A stretch of DNA of 64,000 nt from DAINRZ01 sp964634885 (GCA_964634885.1 CAZWLN010000002.1:1-64000); one strand, 5' to 3'. Counted from the first letter of the stretch, positions 26,107 through 35,424 are shown. The notes: generated from the sequence alone by a model not told the origin. Translations and numbers: made by a program.

Positions 26107-26916
26107 ATGATGAGTATAAAAATTGCCGTACCGGAAAACCCGGTTTTCAACGAATTGGTGTTCAGGGTTTCGGAGCTCTCCAAAACCGGGGATGTTACCG
26201 TTTTCAGGGTGCCTGAAGCACAATGTACAGAACTCTTTTACTCCAACAGGGTGGACGCTGCTTTTCTTTCTCCAATGGCGTACAGTAACGGCATCAACAC
26301 CGGTGATTTCAGGATTGTACCCGGCCCCATCCTTGCCCTCAGCGGCTTTACGGGGGTGGCTTCAATATATTTCAGGGAAGGCATCAATGCCGTCGAAAGT
26401 TGTGCCTCTCCCGTACCCGATGATTACATGGTGGCTCTCGGCAGGGTATTGCTGATGGAAAGGTACGGACTAAGCCTCAAAGTTGAAAAAGCGGCCGGAT
26501 TGAAGGAAGAATTGCTGAAGAAGGCTGACTCTGCCATTGTCTGGGAGAGCAATACCGTCAACAGCGGCGCCCTCGACATTACCGAGATATGGACCGACTC
26601 GTTCGAACTACCGTTGATACTGGGGTTCTGGGTATGCCGTGCCGAGGAATACCCGCCAAATATTAATGAGATCATCTACCGCTTGTGGAACAATGAGTTA
26701 AAGCCTGAAGAACAGGTCTTCGAGCCGGTTGAGGACAGCGGCGATGAGTTCGTACGCGACGGAACCATCTTCAGGCAGTGGAACGCCGACATGGAATATG
26801 CTCTTGAGAAGACGATCCACCTTCTCTATTACCACCAGTTGATTGCCGAGATTGCTGCAGTTAAAATACTCGGCCGTGACGACAAGCAGGAACAGCAAGA
26901 CGTAATATTCAGCTGA
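26107..26916 (+). CDS. MqnA/MqnD-like periplasmic-binding-fold protein, possible chorismate dehydratase
   Basis: A 269-residue soluble protein. Several segments follow the MqnA pattern: DAAFLSPMAYSNG near residue 50 (MqnA-like 'D-A-A/L-x-P-V/M'), GVASIYF near 80, DDYMVALGRVLLMERYG near 106-122, SAIVWESN near 140, and LDITEIWTDSFELPLILGFWVCR near 155-178, which resembles the 'LGE-W...TGLPFVFAVW' block. MqnA makes 3-enolpyruvyl benzoate from chorismate in the futalosine route to menaquinone. Length agrees with the family, but residues are divergent and no other mqn gene is nearby, so the function is tentative. It starts 70 bases after the methyltransferase and converges with the response regulator, 15 bases away. 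Confidence 0.55.
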   Translation: MMSIKIAVPENPVFNELVFRVSELSKTGDVTVFRVPEAQCTELFYSNRVDAAFLSPMAYSNGINTGDFRIVPGPILALSGFTGVASIYFREGINAVESCASPVPDDYMVALGRVLLMERYGLSLKVEKAAGLKEELLKKADSAIVWESNTVNSGALDITEIWTDSFELPLILGFWVCRAEEYPPNINEIIYRLWNNELKPEEQVFEPVEDSGDEFVRDGTIFRQWNADMEYALEKTIHLLYYHQLIAEIAAVKILGRDDKQEQQDVIFS

Positions 26917-26931
26917 CGCAGGGGGGCGCTG

Positions 26932-28257
26932 CTATTTCAGTTTCTCCCTCAGTGTCTTCCTGTCGATTCCTAGTATTTCGGCGGCTTTTGTTTTGTTGCC
27001 GTCAACCTTTGTAAGTACATTGCGTATGTATTCGGTCTCCATTTCGGCAAGTGAGCGGGTGAATCCATGGTCTTTCGCTATTGAGTAGCGCATGAGGCTG
27101 GGCAGGTCGGGAACATCGATGACACCTTCGTCGGCCATTACAACGATCCTCTGGATGATGTTCTCTAATTCCCTTACATTACCCGGCCAGTAATAATTCC
27201 TGAGCGTATCGAGAGCTTTGTCCGAGAATTTTGGTTCATTCATGCTGAATTCGCGGGTGTACTTCTTTGCGAAGTATTGGGCCAGCTCCAGTATGTCGTC
27301 TCCACGCTCGCGCAGAGGGGGCATCTGGATGTTAAGGACATTGAGCCTGTAGTAAAGGTCTTCACGGAAAAAGCCTTTGTCAACTAAGTACGAAAGGTCT
27401 TTGTTTGAGGCTGCGATGATCCGTACATCGACTTTCACGGTTTTATTAGCGCCAATCATGCAGACTTCCTTGTCCTGGAGTACGCGTAGTAGTTTTACCT
27501 GCATGGAAGAGCTTGTTTCGCTGATCTCGTCGAGGAAAATGGTGCCTCCGTCGGCAGTCTGGAAGAAACCGGAACGTGTTTCATAGGCCCCGGTGAAAGC
27601 TCCCTTAACGAACCCGAACAGTTCGCTTTCAAGCAGGTTCTCGGGTATGCCGCCGCAATTGACCGGAACAAAAGGGCTGAGGGAACGCTGGCTGCTGTAA
27701 TGGATGGCCCTGGCCACCAATTCCTTGCCGGAACCGCTTTCGCCGGTGATGAGGACATTGGCGTTCGTGGAAGCCACTTTGCTGATGGCCCGGAAAACCT
27801 TCTTCATAGGTTCTGACCTGCCGATGATGCCGTATTCCTCATAATGGACCCCGTTTTCGTCCCGCGGCCATGTGAAATGTTTCTTTGCTTTCCGCTTGTC
27901 TAAAGCCAGGTTCACGGCGTTGTGAAGTTCATTGTCGGTGAAAGGCTTGGAGAGAAATTCAGCAGCTCCGGTTTTCATTGCCTCGACAGCTCCTTCGACG
28001 GTAGCATAGCCGGTAATCATCATAATTTCCGTGTCCTTAAGGTTCTCCCGAACGTGCCTGATTAGGTCCATGCCGCTGTATTGGGGCATTTTCATGTCCG
28101 TTATTACCAGGTCGATGTGTGTTCCGGCGAGGACATCGATTGCCGATGGGACGGATTCGGCAGTGTAAATCCTGTAATTCTGTGATTCGAGGTTCCTTTT
28201 CAGAAGCTCCAGGTTGTCCGGAAAGTCGTCGACAATGAGAATGCTTTCTTTTTCCAT
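26932..28257 (-). CDS. NtrC-family sigma-54-dependent response regulator
   Basis: A 441-residue activator with three domains. The receiver domain (1-118) has the acidic pair D10/D11, phospho-acceptor D54 and K104 in FLSKPF. The AAA+ domain (about 140-370) has Walker A GESGSGKE (172-179), the sigma-54 contact loop GAFTGA (219-224) and Walker B GGTIFLDE (237-244). A Fis-type helix-turn-helix (NKTKAAEILGIDRKTL) ends the protein. The intact GAFTGA loop means it should drive sigma-54 promoters. It follows the histidine kinase by 32 bases and is surely its partner. Target genes are not evident in the window. Confidence 0.95.
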   Translation of the reverse strand: MEKESILIVDDFPDNLELLKRNLESQNYRIYTAESVPSAIDVLAGTHIDLVITDMKMPQYSGMDLIRHVRENLKDTEIMMITGYATVEGAVEAMKTGAAEFLSKPFTDNELHNAVNLALDKRKAKKHFTWPRDENGVHYEEYGIIGRSEPMKKVFRAISKVASTNANVLITGESGSGKELVARAIHYSSQRSLSPFVPVNCGGIPENLLESELFGFVKGAFTGAYETRSGFFQTADGGTIFLDEISETSSSMQVKLLRVLQDKEVCMIGANKTVKVDVRIIAASNKDLSYLVDKGFFREDLYYRLNVLNIQMPPLRERGDDILELAQYFAKKYTREFSMNEPKFSDKALDTLRNYYWPGNVRELENIIQRIVVMADEGVIDVPDLPSLMRYSIAKDHGFTRSLAEMETEYIRNVLTKVDGNKTKAAEILGIDRKTLREKLK

Positions 28258-28289
28258 TTCAATTTTTCAGTATCAAAATGTATTATTAG

Positions 28290-29987
28290 TTATTTGTTTT
28301 CTTCATCATTCTTAATTAACGGGAACCTGATCTCGAACCGTGTTCCCTTCCCCTGCCAGCTTTCGACCCTGATCTCCCCGTTGTGGGAGGAGACTATGCC
28401 GTGAACGACAGCCAGTCCCAGCCCTGTACCTTCGTGGACAGCTTTCGTTGTGAAGAAGGGCATAAATATCCTGTTCTTTACTTCCTCGCTCATGCCGGTT
28501 CCGGTGTCTTCGATGGTCAGGGCTACATAGTCCGGAGTGAAAGACGTCTGGATCATCAGTTTGCCGCCGCCGGGCATTGCGTGGATGGAGTTGACGACAA
28601 GGTTGATCAGCACCTGGTTGAGCTGCGATTCGTCTCCGAGTATTTTTGGCAGGCCTGCCGCCAGCGAGCGAACCACCTCTATCTGCGATTTGACGCATCT
28701 TCCTTCGAAGAAGTACATGCCGTCAACGATGACGGTGTTGAGGCTTACTTCGGTAAGCTGGGCCGGTACTTCGCGGGCAAACACGAGGAGTTTCTTAATT
28801 ACTTCACGCGAATAGAGCGAGGCTTTGATTATCTTGCTCAGGTCTCTGCTGGCGTCTTCCGTCAGCCCCGGCGTTTTACCCACCAATTGGGCAAAACCGA
28901 GGATGCTGCCAAGGGGTTCGTTCAACTCGTGAGCCACGCCCGCGGCAAGCTGGCCGATGAGCGCCAGCCTGTCGGTGTGCCGCAGCTGCTCCTGGAGTTT
29001 CTGCCGCTCGCGTTCGGCTTCTTTGCTTTCGATGATGAAAGAAAGCTGCTTTGCAACAGAGTCGATCAGGTCGCGTTCTTCGGCAAGGAAAGGCCCTTCG
29101 TCCAATTTTGGCTTTGTCTGGGAGTAAACAACTTCGACGAAGCCCCGGTTGCGTTTGTTTACGATGATGTCCGAGCTTTGCCTCTGCCAGCCTTCACGGT
29201 ACATTGCCGAGTAGTAGATCTGTCCGTCGAAGCAGATGCGCGCAGAGGCTATCTCCGGGTACTGCCATGAGGGGGGCAGCAGCTCTACGACCGAAGCAAG
29301 GAATTCATCGAGTGTCCGGTGATTCTGAACGGAGATCTGTGTCAGTAGGGACAGGCAGGACAACTCTTTTACTCTTTCAGTAAGGGCAGCCTGGTTGTGG
29401 TGGTTAGCAAGGGCAATGGCAAGGAAAATGGCAATGTCTTCCCAGGCCGGTAGCTGGTCGGAAGGGAACCCACCGGGTGTTTCACTGATGAGGTTCAGAA
29501 GGCCGGTTGCCTTGTTGTCGAAGGTCAGGGGTATGAGAAGCATGGAACCAGCTTTGACCGTACCGTAAAAGCGGTTTGTGTCAAGTTTTGCAATCAACCC
29601 TGCGACGTCGGTGTCGAATCTATTGACGAGTATTATACCGCTCCCGGTGCATATGCCTGTGAAATTTTCAGTTTTACCCCTATCGAGGGCTGTCCTGAGG
29701 TAATTGTAGAGGGGGAATATCCTGTCAATCCGGGCGTTGGTGCCGGTGCCGGAGTCGTGGTATGGATAGAAATCGTAGTTAAACGCGTACTTGGTCTTGC
29801 TTGAGATTCGTGAATGGAGGTATTTGCTGTCTTCCAAAACGAGCATTTCTACACAGTCGGTGTTGAAATTGTCGAGCAGCAGCCTCGTTACCTCGTAGAA
29901 AAAGTCAATACCGGGTATTTTCTTATTGGAAAGGCTTAAAAGTTTCTGAGACAATTGACTGTAGCTATCTGATCCGTTTATCCCCAT
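28290..29987 (-). CDS. Soluble GAF-domain sensor histidine kinase
   Basis: A 565-residue kinase; the ATG at 29987 is chosen because the frame further upstream opens only at TTG (30011). Numbering from that TTG, the N-terminal half (about 20-330) holds two probable GAF-type sensory regions and no transmembrane segment, so it should sense a cytoplasmic signal. The dimerisation/phosphorylation box GVAHELNEPLGS has H361. The ATPase domain shows the N box NLVVNSIHAMPGG, G1 EDTGTGM, the F box and G2 GTGLGLAVV. The partner response regulator is immediately downstream. The ligand of the GAF regions is unknown. Between this gene and the WD40 gene lie 790 bases holding repeats and a promoter. Confidence 0.93.
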   Translation of the reverse strand: MGINGSDSYSQLSQKLLSLSNKKIPGIDFFYEVTRLLLDNFNTDCVEMLVLEDSKYLHSRISSKTKYAFNYDFYPYHDSGTGTNARIDRIFPLYNYLRTALDRGKTENFTGICTGSGIILVNRFDTDVAGLIAKLDTNRFYGTVKAGSMLLIPLTFDNKATGLLNLISETPGGFPSDQLPAWEDIAIFLAIALANHHNQAALTERVKELSCLSLLTQISVQNHRTLDEFLASVVELLPPSWQYPEIASARICFDGQIYYSAMYREGWQRQSSDIIVNKRNRGFVEVVYSQTKPKLDEGPFLAEERDLIDSVAKQLSFIIESKEAERERQKLQEQLRHTDRLALIGQLAAGVAHELNEPLGSILGFAQLVGKTPGLTEDASRDLSKIIKASLYSREVIKKLLVFAREVPAQLTEVSLNTVIVDGMYFFEGRCVKSQIEVVRSLAAGLPKILGDESQLNQVLINLVVNSIHAMPGGGKLMIQTSFTPDYVALTIEDTGTGMSEEVKNRIFMPFFTTKAVHEGTGLGLAVVHGIVSSHNGEIRVESWQGKGTRFEIRFPLIKNDEENK

Positions 29988-30195
29988 TCTTCTTTCAGCT
30001 CCAAACCGCAATAGAATAAAAACGTTTCCTTTTCCTGTTTCACAATTTAATATTTAAAATTCAAATTCTCAATAGTTTAGATGAATTATTAAAAAATAAA
30101 TAGGGTCAGATGAGAAATTTGAGGAGAAGAGTTAAATTAATTTTTTCACGGCCACGAGCAAACCTGTCTGTAATTCGATATTATCTACATATGTT

Positions 30196-30352
30196 GAACT
30201 CCTACGGAGTTCTGAGATGTACTTTTTTATTATGTTACAGATGTTGAACTCCTATGGAGTTCTCAGAATAGATAGTCTTCTCCAACCCCGTCAGGGGTTG
30301 AATATCTGTAACAATAGGTATCCTGAGTCTCTGCCAACCCCGTTAGGGGTTG
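30196..30352. repeat. Four REP-like hairpins in two inverted pairs
   Basis: Two hairpins of one type, GAACTCCTACGGAGTTC (30196-30212) and GAACTCCTATGGAGTTC (30246-30262), are followed by two of another, CAACCCCGTCAGGGGTTG (30283-30300) and CAACCCCGTTAGGGGTTG (30335-30352). Each is flanked by a TGTTACAGAT-like sequence, on the left in the first type and as its complement on the right in the second. The four are thus copies of one element in opposite orientations. Stem changes are compensated on both arms. The rest of 30012-30613 is AT-rich and shows no gene. Confidence 0.8.
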
Positions 30353-30613
30353 TATATCCGTAAAAACATCATGCGAATGGCTCAATGATTATTGAGTGTC
30401 TCAGTACATAGAATTCTTTATCTTTTCAAGGAATAGAAGGAAATGGATTCCTTCAAACTTCAACACAAGTAAAAAATCCTGCCTATTCAATTTAATATTA
30501 ACTCCCTGCTTAATCGCAAATAAATTAATGTGTGCCAATAAATATGATTGAAAAGTATTATTACTACGAAGTAAAAATTTTGTTTTTTAATAGAGGTAGA
30601 TTAACTTGCACTA

Positions 30614-30643
30614 TTGTTCCCGGGATTAAAATAATTATATTTG
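30614..30643 (+). promoter_or_regulatory. Bacteroidota-type promoter for the WD40 gene
   Basis: TTG at 30614-30616, a 19-base spacer, then TATATTTG at 30636-30643 match the TTTG-N19-TAnnTTTG consensus of Bacteroidota housekeeping sigma factors, apart from the first base of the -33 box. The transcript would start near 30650, leaving a leader of about 130 bases before the WD40 gene. Confidence 0.6.
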
Positions 30644-30779
30644 AGGGGGACTGACGGTTTTGGAATTTTGGTTTTATGAATAGCCAGAGTAGTATTTTGT
30701 CAATCTGTGATTGATTATTTCGGCAATCTCTGTAAAAAAATAGTATTGAAAAATCATTAATATTCGCAGGAAGAAATCA

Positions 30780-32867
30780 ATGAAAAAGCTGATTGTTCTA
30801 ATCTTCACTGTTTTTCAGATAGTACAGGTTTGTGCCCAGGTAAAGTGTGAAAAGATACTCGGTTTGGGAAGCCTGGCCGGAGTGGTTTACAGCCCCGACG
30901 GGACAAAATTGGCTTCCTGCGGCAGCGGTGGGATTTTCATCTGGGATTTGGAAAAAGGAGATACAGTTCTCAGTATTCGTGAAAATACGGGTGAGATGGC
31001 ATGTATCGCTTTCAGCCCTGACGGCAGCATGATTGCAGGCGGCTGCGACGGTGTGGTAAAACTTTGGGATGTTGCTACTGGAAGTGAACTTGCTACACTT
31101 GGAAAACACAAGGTAAACGTAACCAGCATTGCTTTCAGTCCTGACGGCAGGATAATTGCCACTGGGAGCAAAGACTCGGTTAAGATATGGGATGTTGCCT
31201 CGGAAAGCCTGCTAAGAACCATAAACATGAAAGTCTATTGTGTCAATTTCAGCCCTGACGGGAACAAACTCTTGTGTTGCTCCGATGAAGAAAAAATTAA
31301 AATCGTAAACGTTAACACCGGCGCCGTAGAAAAGAAACTGACAAAAGACAACGGGCTGATTTACTATGCCTGCTACAGCCCTGACGGGCGTACTATCGCC
31401 AGCGGCAGCGGCGACAGTACGGTTGTCGTTTGGGATGCTCAAACAGGCGCTGCTCTCAGGACACTGTCAGGGCACCTCGGGGTGATCAGATGTGTAAGTT
31501 ACAGCCCTGACGGCCTTACTATTGCCAGCGGTAGTTCGGATCATACCATTAAGCTGTGGAATGCCGGTACCGGTGAGTTGATCAGGACTCTTACCAGCCA
31601 CAGCCTGGCAATTATCAGCGTGTTTTTCAGCCCTGACGGTAAACATCTGGTCAGTGGCAGTTCGGATAATACAATAAAAATATGGAAAAGCTCCACAGGG
31701 AACCCCGATAAGGTTTTTTCCGGCCATTACAACGTCTATCTGAGCGCTTGTTACAGCCCTGACGGCAGTAAAATTGCCGCAGGGAATTCGGATGCGAAAT
31801 TTACAATATGGGATAGTCAGAATTTTTCGATAGTAAATGAATGCAGCGGGTACGTTTCATATGTTATTTCAGTGTGTTACAGCCCTGACGGCAAAAAAGT
31901 GGCGGGCTTATACTCAGATTTTTCAATTAAGGTTTGGGACGCTGATACTTGCAATCTGAACTGGTCATTGAGGAGTAAAGACGTTGCGGAGATCCTCAGT
32001 TACAGGCCTGACAGTAAAATAATTGCCGCAGGATATAATAATACTATTACTTTCTGGGATATGAGTACAGGTACAAGCGCAGGTACCGTCAAACCTCCGG
32101 GTACAGGGATAAACTGCCTCTGTTACAATCCGGACGGTAGTCAATTAGCAGTTGGTAGCAGTAATAAAACAATTTATATTATTGACAGTTCTGGCCGGGA
32201 AGCCATGGCTTTGAACGGCCATTACTACCAGATTCAGTGTGTCTGTTTCAGCCCGGACGGTCAATCTCTGGCCAGTGGCAGTATGGACGGAATAATAAAA
32301 ATCTGGGATGTTAACACGGGGGCGCCGATCAGGACTTTGGCTGCACACAACTCCCAGGTTAATGCTATCTGCTTCAGTTCCGACGGCAAAAGAATTGCCA
32401 GTGGAAGCATGGACAGAACCATTAAAATCTGGGATGCAGCAACAGGCGAACTGCTGTCAACAATAACAGGGCATTGCAACTCTGTCACTGCCGTCAGCTT
32501 CAGCCCTGAAGGCAACAAATTGCTAAGCAGCAGCAACGATGAAACCGTCAGGATCTGGGATTTGACGGGCCTTGCTCCAACAAAGGGAGTCCAATCCGGA
32601 TCCGAAAAGAAAGAAGCAATTGCAATTGCACCCAATCCGGCAACTGACCGGATTACAGTCATTCTCCCGGAGAAAGCGGCCGGCTTTCCTGGAAAAGTGG
32701 TTATTACCGACATCTACGGCAGGCAGGTTCCTGAAGCTGCAATTTCATACAACGTTAACGGTAACTTCAGCGTCGATCTGCATGGGCTTTCTGCCGGCAT
32801 ATACTTCGTCGCTGTTGATTGCGGCGGCGCCGTCTCCTGCCGGAAGAGTTTTGTCGTTGTGAAGTGA
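30780..32867 (+). CDS. Secreted WD40 double-propeller protein with T9SS tail
   Basis: A 695-residue exported protein with signal peptide MKKLIVLIFTVFQIVQVCAQ; AGGAAG lies just before the ATG. I count fourteen WD40 repeats from about residue 33 to 605, each with an SPDG-type turn and a [I/V]-W-[D/N] end, which would make two seven-bladed propellers. Repeats 10 and 11 are the most degenerate (RPDS, NPDG with IYIID). A sorting domain follows with APNPATDRI and ends CRKSFVVVK. WD40 propellers are protein-interaction platforms; here it would work outside the cell or on its surface. It converges with the barrel gene, 7 bases away. Confidence 0.92.
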   Translation: MKKLIVLIFTVFQIVQVCAQVKCEKILGLGSLAGVVYSPDGTKLASCGSGGIFIWDLEKGDTVLSIRENTGEMACIAFSPDGSMIAGGCDGVVKLWDVATGSELATLGKHKVNVTSIAFSPDGRIIATGSKDSVKIWDVASESLLRTINMKVYCVNFSPDGNKLLCCSDEEKIKIVNVNTGAVEKKLTKDNGLIYYACYSPDGRTIASGSGDSTVVVWDAQTGAALRTLSGHLGVIRCVSYSPDGLTIASGSSDHTIKLWNAGTGELIRTLTSHSLAIISVFFSPDGKHLVSGSSDNTIKIWKSSTGNPDKVFSGHYNVYLSACYSPDGSKIAAGNSDAKFTIWDSQNFSIVNECSGYVSYVISVCYSPDGKKVAGLYSDFSIKVWDADTCNLNWSLRSKDVAEILSYRPDSKIIAAGYNNTITFWDMSTGTSAGTVKPPGTGINCLCYNPDGSQLAVGSSNKTIYIIDSSGREAMALNGHYYQIQCVCFSPDGQSLASGSMDGIIKIWDVNTGAPIRTLAAHNSQVNAICFSSDGKRIASGSMDRTIKIWDAATGELLSTITGHCNSVTAVSFSPEGNKLLSSSNDETVRIWDLTGLAPTKGVQSGSEKKEAIAIAPNPATDRITVILPEKAAGFPGKVVITDIYGRQVPEAAISYNVNGNFSVDLHGLSAGIYFVAVDCGGAVSCRKSFVVVK

Positions 32868-32874
32868 AATTACA

Positions 32875-33468
32875 TCAATAAAGGAAATTATAGACCAGTT
32901 TAAGGTAAAGTGAAGCAATCCGGTCGTCCGTTTTGGTGAGAGTGAATATTTTACCCTCGAGGCCGACGCCGAAATTGTCTGTGATAATCAGGGTGTAGCC
33001 CAGGCCGAAGTTGAAGCAGTAATGCCAGTTTGTAGCCCTGGACTCTTCATTCTGCACCTCGATTGTAGAACTCATGTAACTGACGCCTATGCCGGCAGTA
33101 AGGTCGAGGTACAGGACATTCATATTGAACAGCAGAAAGACAGGTACGGCTTCCATTTTCGCCGAGATTTTATTCTTATTCTTTGTGAAATCGATATTCT
33201 GTACTGTCATGTATGTGCTCTCAATGCCTATGTTCAGCCTGTGGTCGGGTTTCCACATCAGTCGGAACGAAGGGGAAAGATGGAATTTCTTCGACTTGAA
33301 ATTATCTTCTTTTGTATTGAAAGTAATACCTCCCATTGCCTCGACGGTAAAGGCGTAATTGTCGGCAGGAGGCTGGGACAGGCTGTCTGCCGCAGCGCCT
33401 GAGGCCTGTGCCGGCAGAATGGCCACAGCCATCATCAGCAGTATTCTACTTAGCCATGTAGTATTCAT
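32875..33468 (-). CDS. Outer-membrane beta-barrel protein, unknown role
   Basis: A 197-residue protein from the ATG at 33468, which gives a signal peptide (LSRILLMMAVAILPAQASG); the frame is open a further 13 codons upstream. The mature part alternates hydrophobic and polar residues in strand-like blocks such as FTVEAMGGITF, FRLMWKPDHRLNIGIESTY, LDLTAGIGVSYM and LYLKLVYNFLY, and ends in an aromatic residue, as outer-membrane barrels do. About eight strands fit. The start overlaps the end of the GDPD gene by 23 bases, so the two are cotranscribed and probably translationally coupled. No specific family is recognised. Confidence 0.75.
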   Translation of the reverse strand: MNTTWLSRILLMMAVAILPAQASGAAADSLSQPPADNYAFTVEAMGGITFNTKEDNFKSKKFHLSPSFRLMWKPDHRLNIGIESTYMTVQNIDFTKNKNKISAKMEAVPVFLLFNMNVLYLDLTAGIGVSYMSSTIEVQNEESRATNWHYCFNFGLGYTLIITDNFGVGLEGKIFTLTKTDDRIASLYLKLVYNFLY

Positions 33469-34705
33469 AGGCCACCACAGGTGAATAGTTTGTAACAATG
33501 CCGTCAAAATCGCTTTCGTTAATGTATGTATGAATCAGGGACTGGTCGTCGAGAGTCCACACAAAAACCCTTTTGCCGAGGGAATGCATGGCGCTGACCC
33601 TGTCCACGAGTAAGCCGAGGCTCCAGCGCGGCGCCCAGATGAGCGATCCCAGCTCCTGGACGTTGGGTTCGTCCATCTCGCAAAGTGTGGGAATGTACTG
33701 GTAGGAAGGCCTGCTCATCACTGCCTTTTTTATGCCGTCGTCAGGTACTCCGATGAATACCTCCAGGTCTCTTCCTTTCGATTGGGCAAGAGCAAGGCAC
33801 TTCTTCTGTATCGTATCCACGTATGGAATGACTTCAGGATTCTTGATGTCGAGCCAGACCAAGCGCAGATTCGTATTGTTGACAACAGCGACAAGTACCT
33901 GTTCAAGCGTGGGTATCCTCTCTTCAGTGCCGGTACCGTTGTAATTCCTGAGAGTAACGATCTTGTACAACTGGCTGAATGTATAGTCGGAGACCTTACC
34001 GATGAAATAGTCTTCGTTGATGGTCCTTTTACTGAGGTACTCGTCGTGGAACAATACGGGTATCTTATCCTTCGTAAGCTGGACATCTATCTCGATGCTG
34101 TTGGCTCCGAGCCTTTCGATGTATTCAATCAGTTCCACCGAGTTCTCGGAATGGGGCAGCTTGTCGATGTTACGGCCGCCTCCTTTGTGGGCAATGATGC
34201 AGAAACCGGGTTTTGTGTTGTAGAATTTTCTTGCGAAAATGAACTCAACGGTTCGGTTAACGCCTTCACCACCGGCATATTCACCCGTAATCCTGATTGA
34301 AGCGGGCATCAGTCCGTCTGCAAGGTCTTTCCCACCGTTGCCTGAAGTGATTTTGAACTGCGCGGAGCCGGTTTTGTCGCTGTTTGCCTGCCGCCAGTAA
34401 CCTTCGAAAACCAGTTCACTGCCTTTGTAGCCGGTTTCAAGAACCATATAGTTGGTGTTTTTACCTGTGAAAACCGACACAATGTCCCCACTCCAATTGA
34501 AGACGACAGAGTCGCCGAAAGGCGATGATTTGTCCGTGCAATAGTAAACACCTTCGGTGGCGGTCTTCATGAAGTCCGTCAGCTCCTTTGTCCCGTTAAG
34601 TTCGGAGTGTTCGACGGCAGGTATTGAAACATCGTTGATGTCTGCTTCGCATGAAAGCAGGAACAGGAGGCACAAGAGCGAGGCTATATGGTACCGGTAT
34701 ATCAT
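33446..34705 (-). CDS. Glycerophosphodiester phosphodiesterase lipoprotein
   Basis: A 419-residue lipoprotein from the ATG at 34705, with signal peptide ending LLFLLSC. This start overlaps the previous stop as ATGA, which supports it over the longer open frame. Residues about 20-180 form an N-terminal domain I do not recognise. The GDPD TIM-barrel follows and hydrolyses glycerophosphodiesters to sn-glycerol 3-phosphate and an alcohol. Visible catalytic motifs are AHKGGG (usual HRG, here with lysine), HSENS, EIDVQLTKD and LFHDE. The last segments SLGKRVFVWTLDD and DGIVTNYS are also typical. It lies between two barrel genes in one operon, suggesting a task in envelope lipid turnover or nutrient recovery. 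Confidence 0.88.
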   Translation of the reverse strand: MIYRYHIASLLCLLFLLSCEADINDVSIPAVEHSELNGTKELTDFMKTATEGVYYCTDKSSPFGDSVVFNWSGDIVSVFTGKNTNYMVLETGYKGSELVFEGYWRQANSDKTGSAQFKITSGNGGKDLADGLMPASIRITGEYAGGEGVNRTVEFIFARKFYNTKPGFCIIAHKGGGRNIDKLPHSENSVELIEYIERLGANSIEIDVQLTKDKIPVLFHDEYLSKRTINEDYFIGKVSDYTFSQLYKIVTLRNYNGTGTEERIPTLEQVLVAVVNNTNLRLVWLDIKNPEVIPYVDTIQKKCLALAQSKGRDLEVFIGVPDDGIKKAVMSRPSYQYIPTLCEMDEPNVQELGSLIWAPRWSLGLLVDRVSAMHSLGKRVFVWTLDDQSLIHTYINESDFDGIVTNYSPVVAYEYYMAK

Positions 34706-35424
34706 AGAATAAATCCAAAGTAGAATTCGGGATAGAGAAGGTACTGTTTCAGGGCAGAGTATGAGAGCCAGGACTGGTAATAGAATGTCGAATAGTGCAG
34801 GGCAAGCCCGACCAGTACCCACTGGTCCTTGAAAAACGGCTGCTCGATTGTAATTCTGAATGTAAGGCCGCTCTTGGGCTGGTCGAATTCTGCCAGTAAC
34901 GAATCCTCTGAAAAGGTGAACATGTGGCTGTACTGCATCTCAATAGAAGCAGCTACCATGAGGTCGCCGAAGTCCACGCCGGCAGAGATGTAAGGCGTAA
35001 CCAACATCCCGTATGATTTCAACCTGATGGACTCCATCTCGACATGGCCGAACCACATGGAACCTTTGACGCCCGGAGCCAGTGAAATAAAGCTGTTGAC
35101 CCAGTCCCACTGCAAGCCAAGTGTGCCGATATTGGAGATGTAATTGGATGCAAAATGAAAGTCGGTCGAGAAATTGAGAGGCAATCCAAGCCTGAAATCG
35201 CCGAAAACAACGGGTGAAGTGTTGATCTCTTCCTCGACGATCTGTGTCGGCAGCTTGGTTATGCTTGCACCAACGAGGAATTTATACTGCCAGGTATCAT
35301 AGGATTTAGGAAAATTAAAGTAGTCGGGGGCTGATTTAACAGGGTCTTTGTCTGTGGCGGACACACTGACACAGAAAAGCATCAGGCAAATCAGCAAAAC
35401 AATATTTTTTGAATATTTACCCAT
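34702..35424 (-). CDS. Probable outer-membrane barrel protein, first gene of GDPD operon
   Basis: A 240-residue protein from the ATG at 35424 (an ATG five codons upstream is the alternative) with a signal peptide ending CVSVSA. The mature sequence contains strand-like blocks: YKFLVGASITKL, FGDFRLGLPLNFS, MLVTPYISAGVDFG, LTFRITIEQPFF, WVLVGLALHYSTFY and the end YPEFYFGFIL. This suggests a 10- to 12-stranded outer-membrane barrel. It overlaps the GDPD gene by four bases. No named family is recognised. The 236 bases upstream hold no gene. Confidence 0.7.
   Translation of the reverse strand: MGKYSKNIVLLICLMLFCVSVSATDKDPVKSAPDYFNFPKSYDTWQYKFLVGASITKLPTQIVEEEINTSPVVFGDFRLGLPLNFSTDFHFASNYISNIGTLGLQWDWVNSFISLAPGVKGSMWFGHVEMESIRLKSYGMLVTPYISAGVDFGDLMVAASIEMQYSHMFTFSEDSLLAEFDQPKSGLTFRITIEQPFFKDQWVLVGLALHYSTFYYQSWLSYSALKQYLLYPEFYFGFIL

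Noticed and set aside
28383..29270. 295-codon frame antisense to the histidine kinase
   Set aside because: The minus-strand kinase has all catalytic boxes in order; the antisense product shows no recognisable feature.
26932..29987. Two-component pair as regulator of T9SS genes
   Set aside because: No sigma-54 promoter that I could recognise lies ahead of the secreted-protein genes, so a link would be guesswork.
30181..30360. CRISPR-like array of four repeats
   Set aside because: The units are short hairpins in two orientations with unequal spacing and no uniform spacers, and no cas gene is near.
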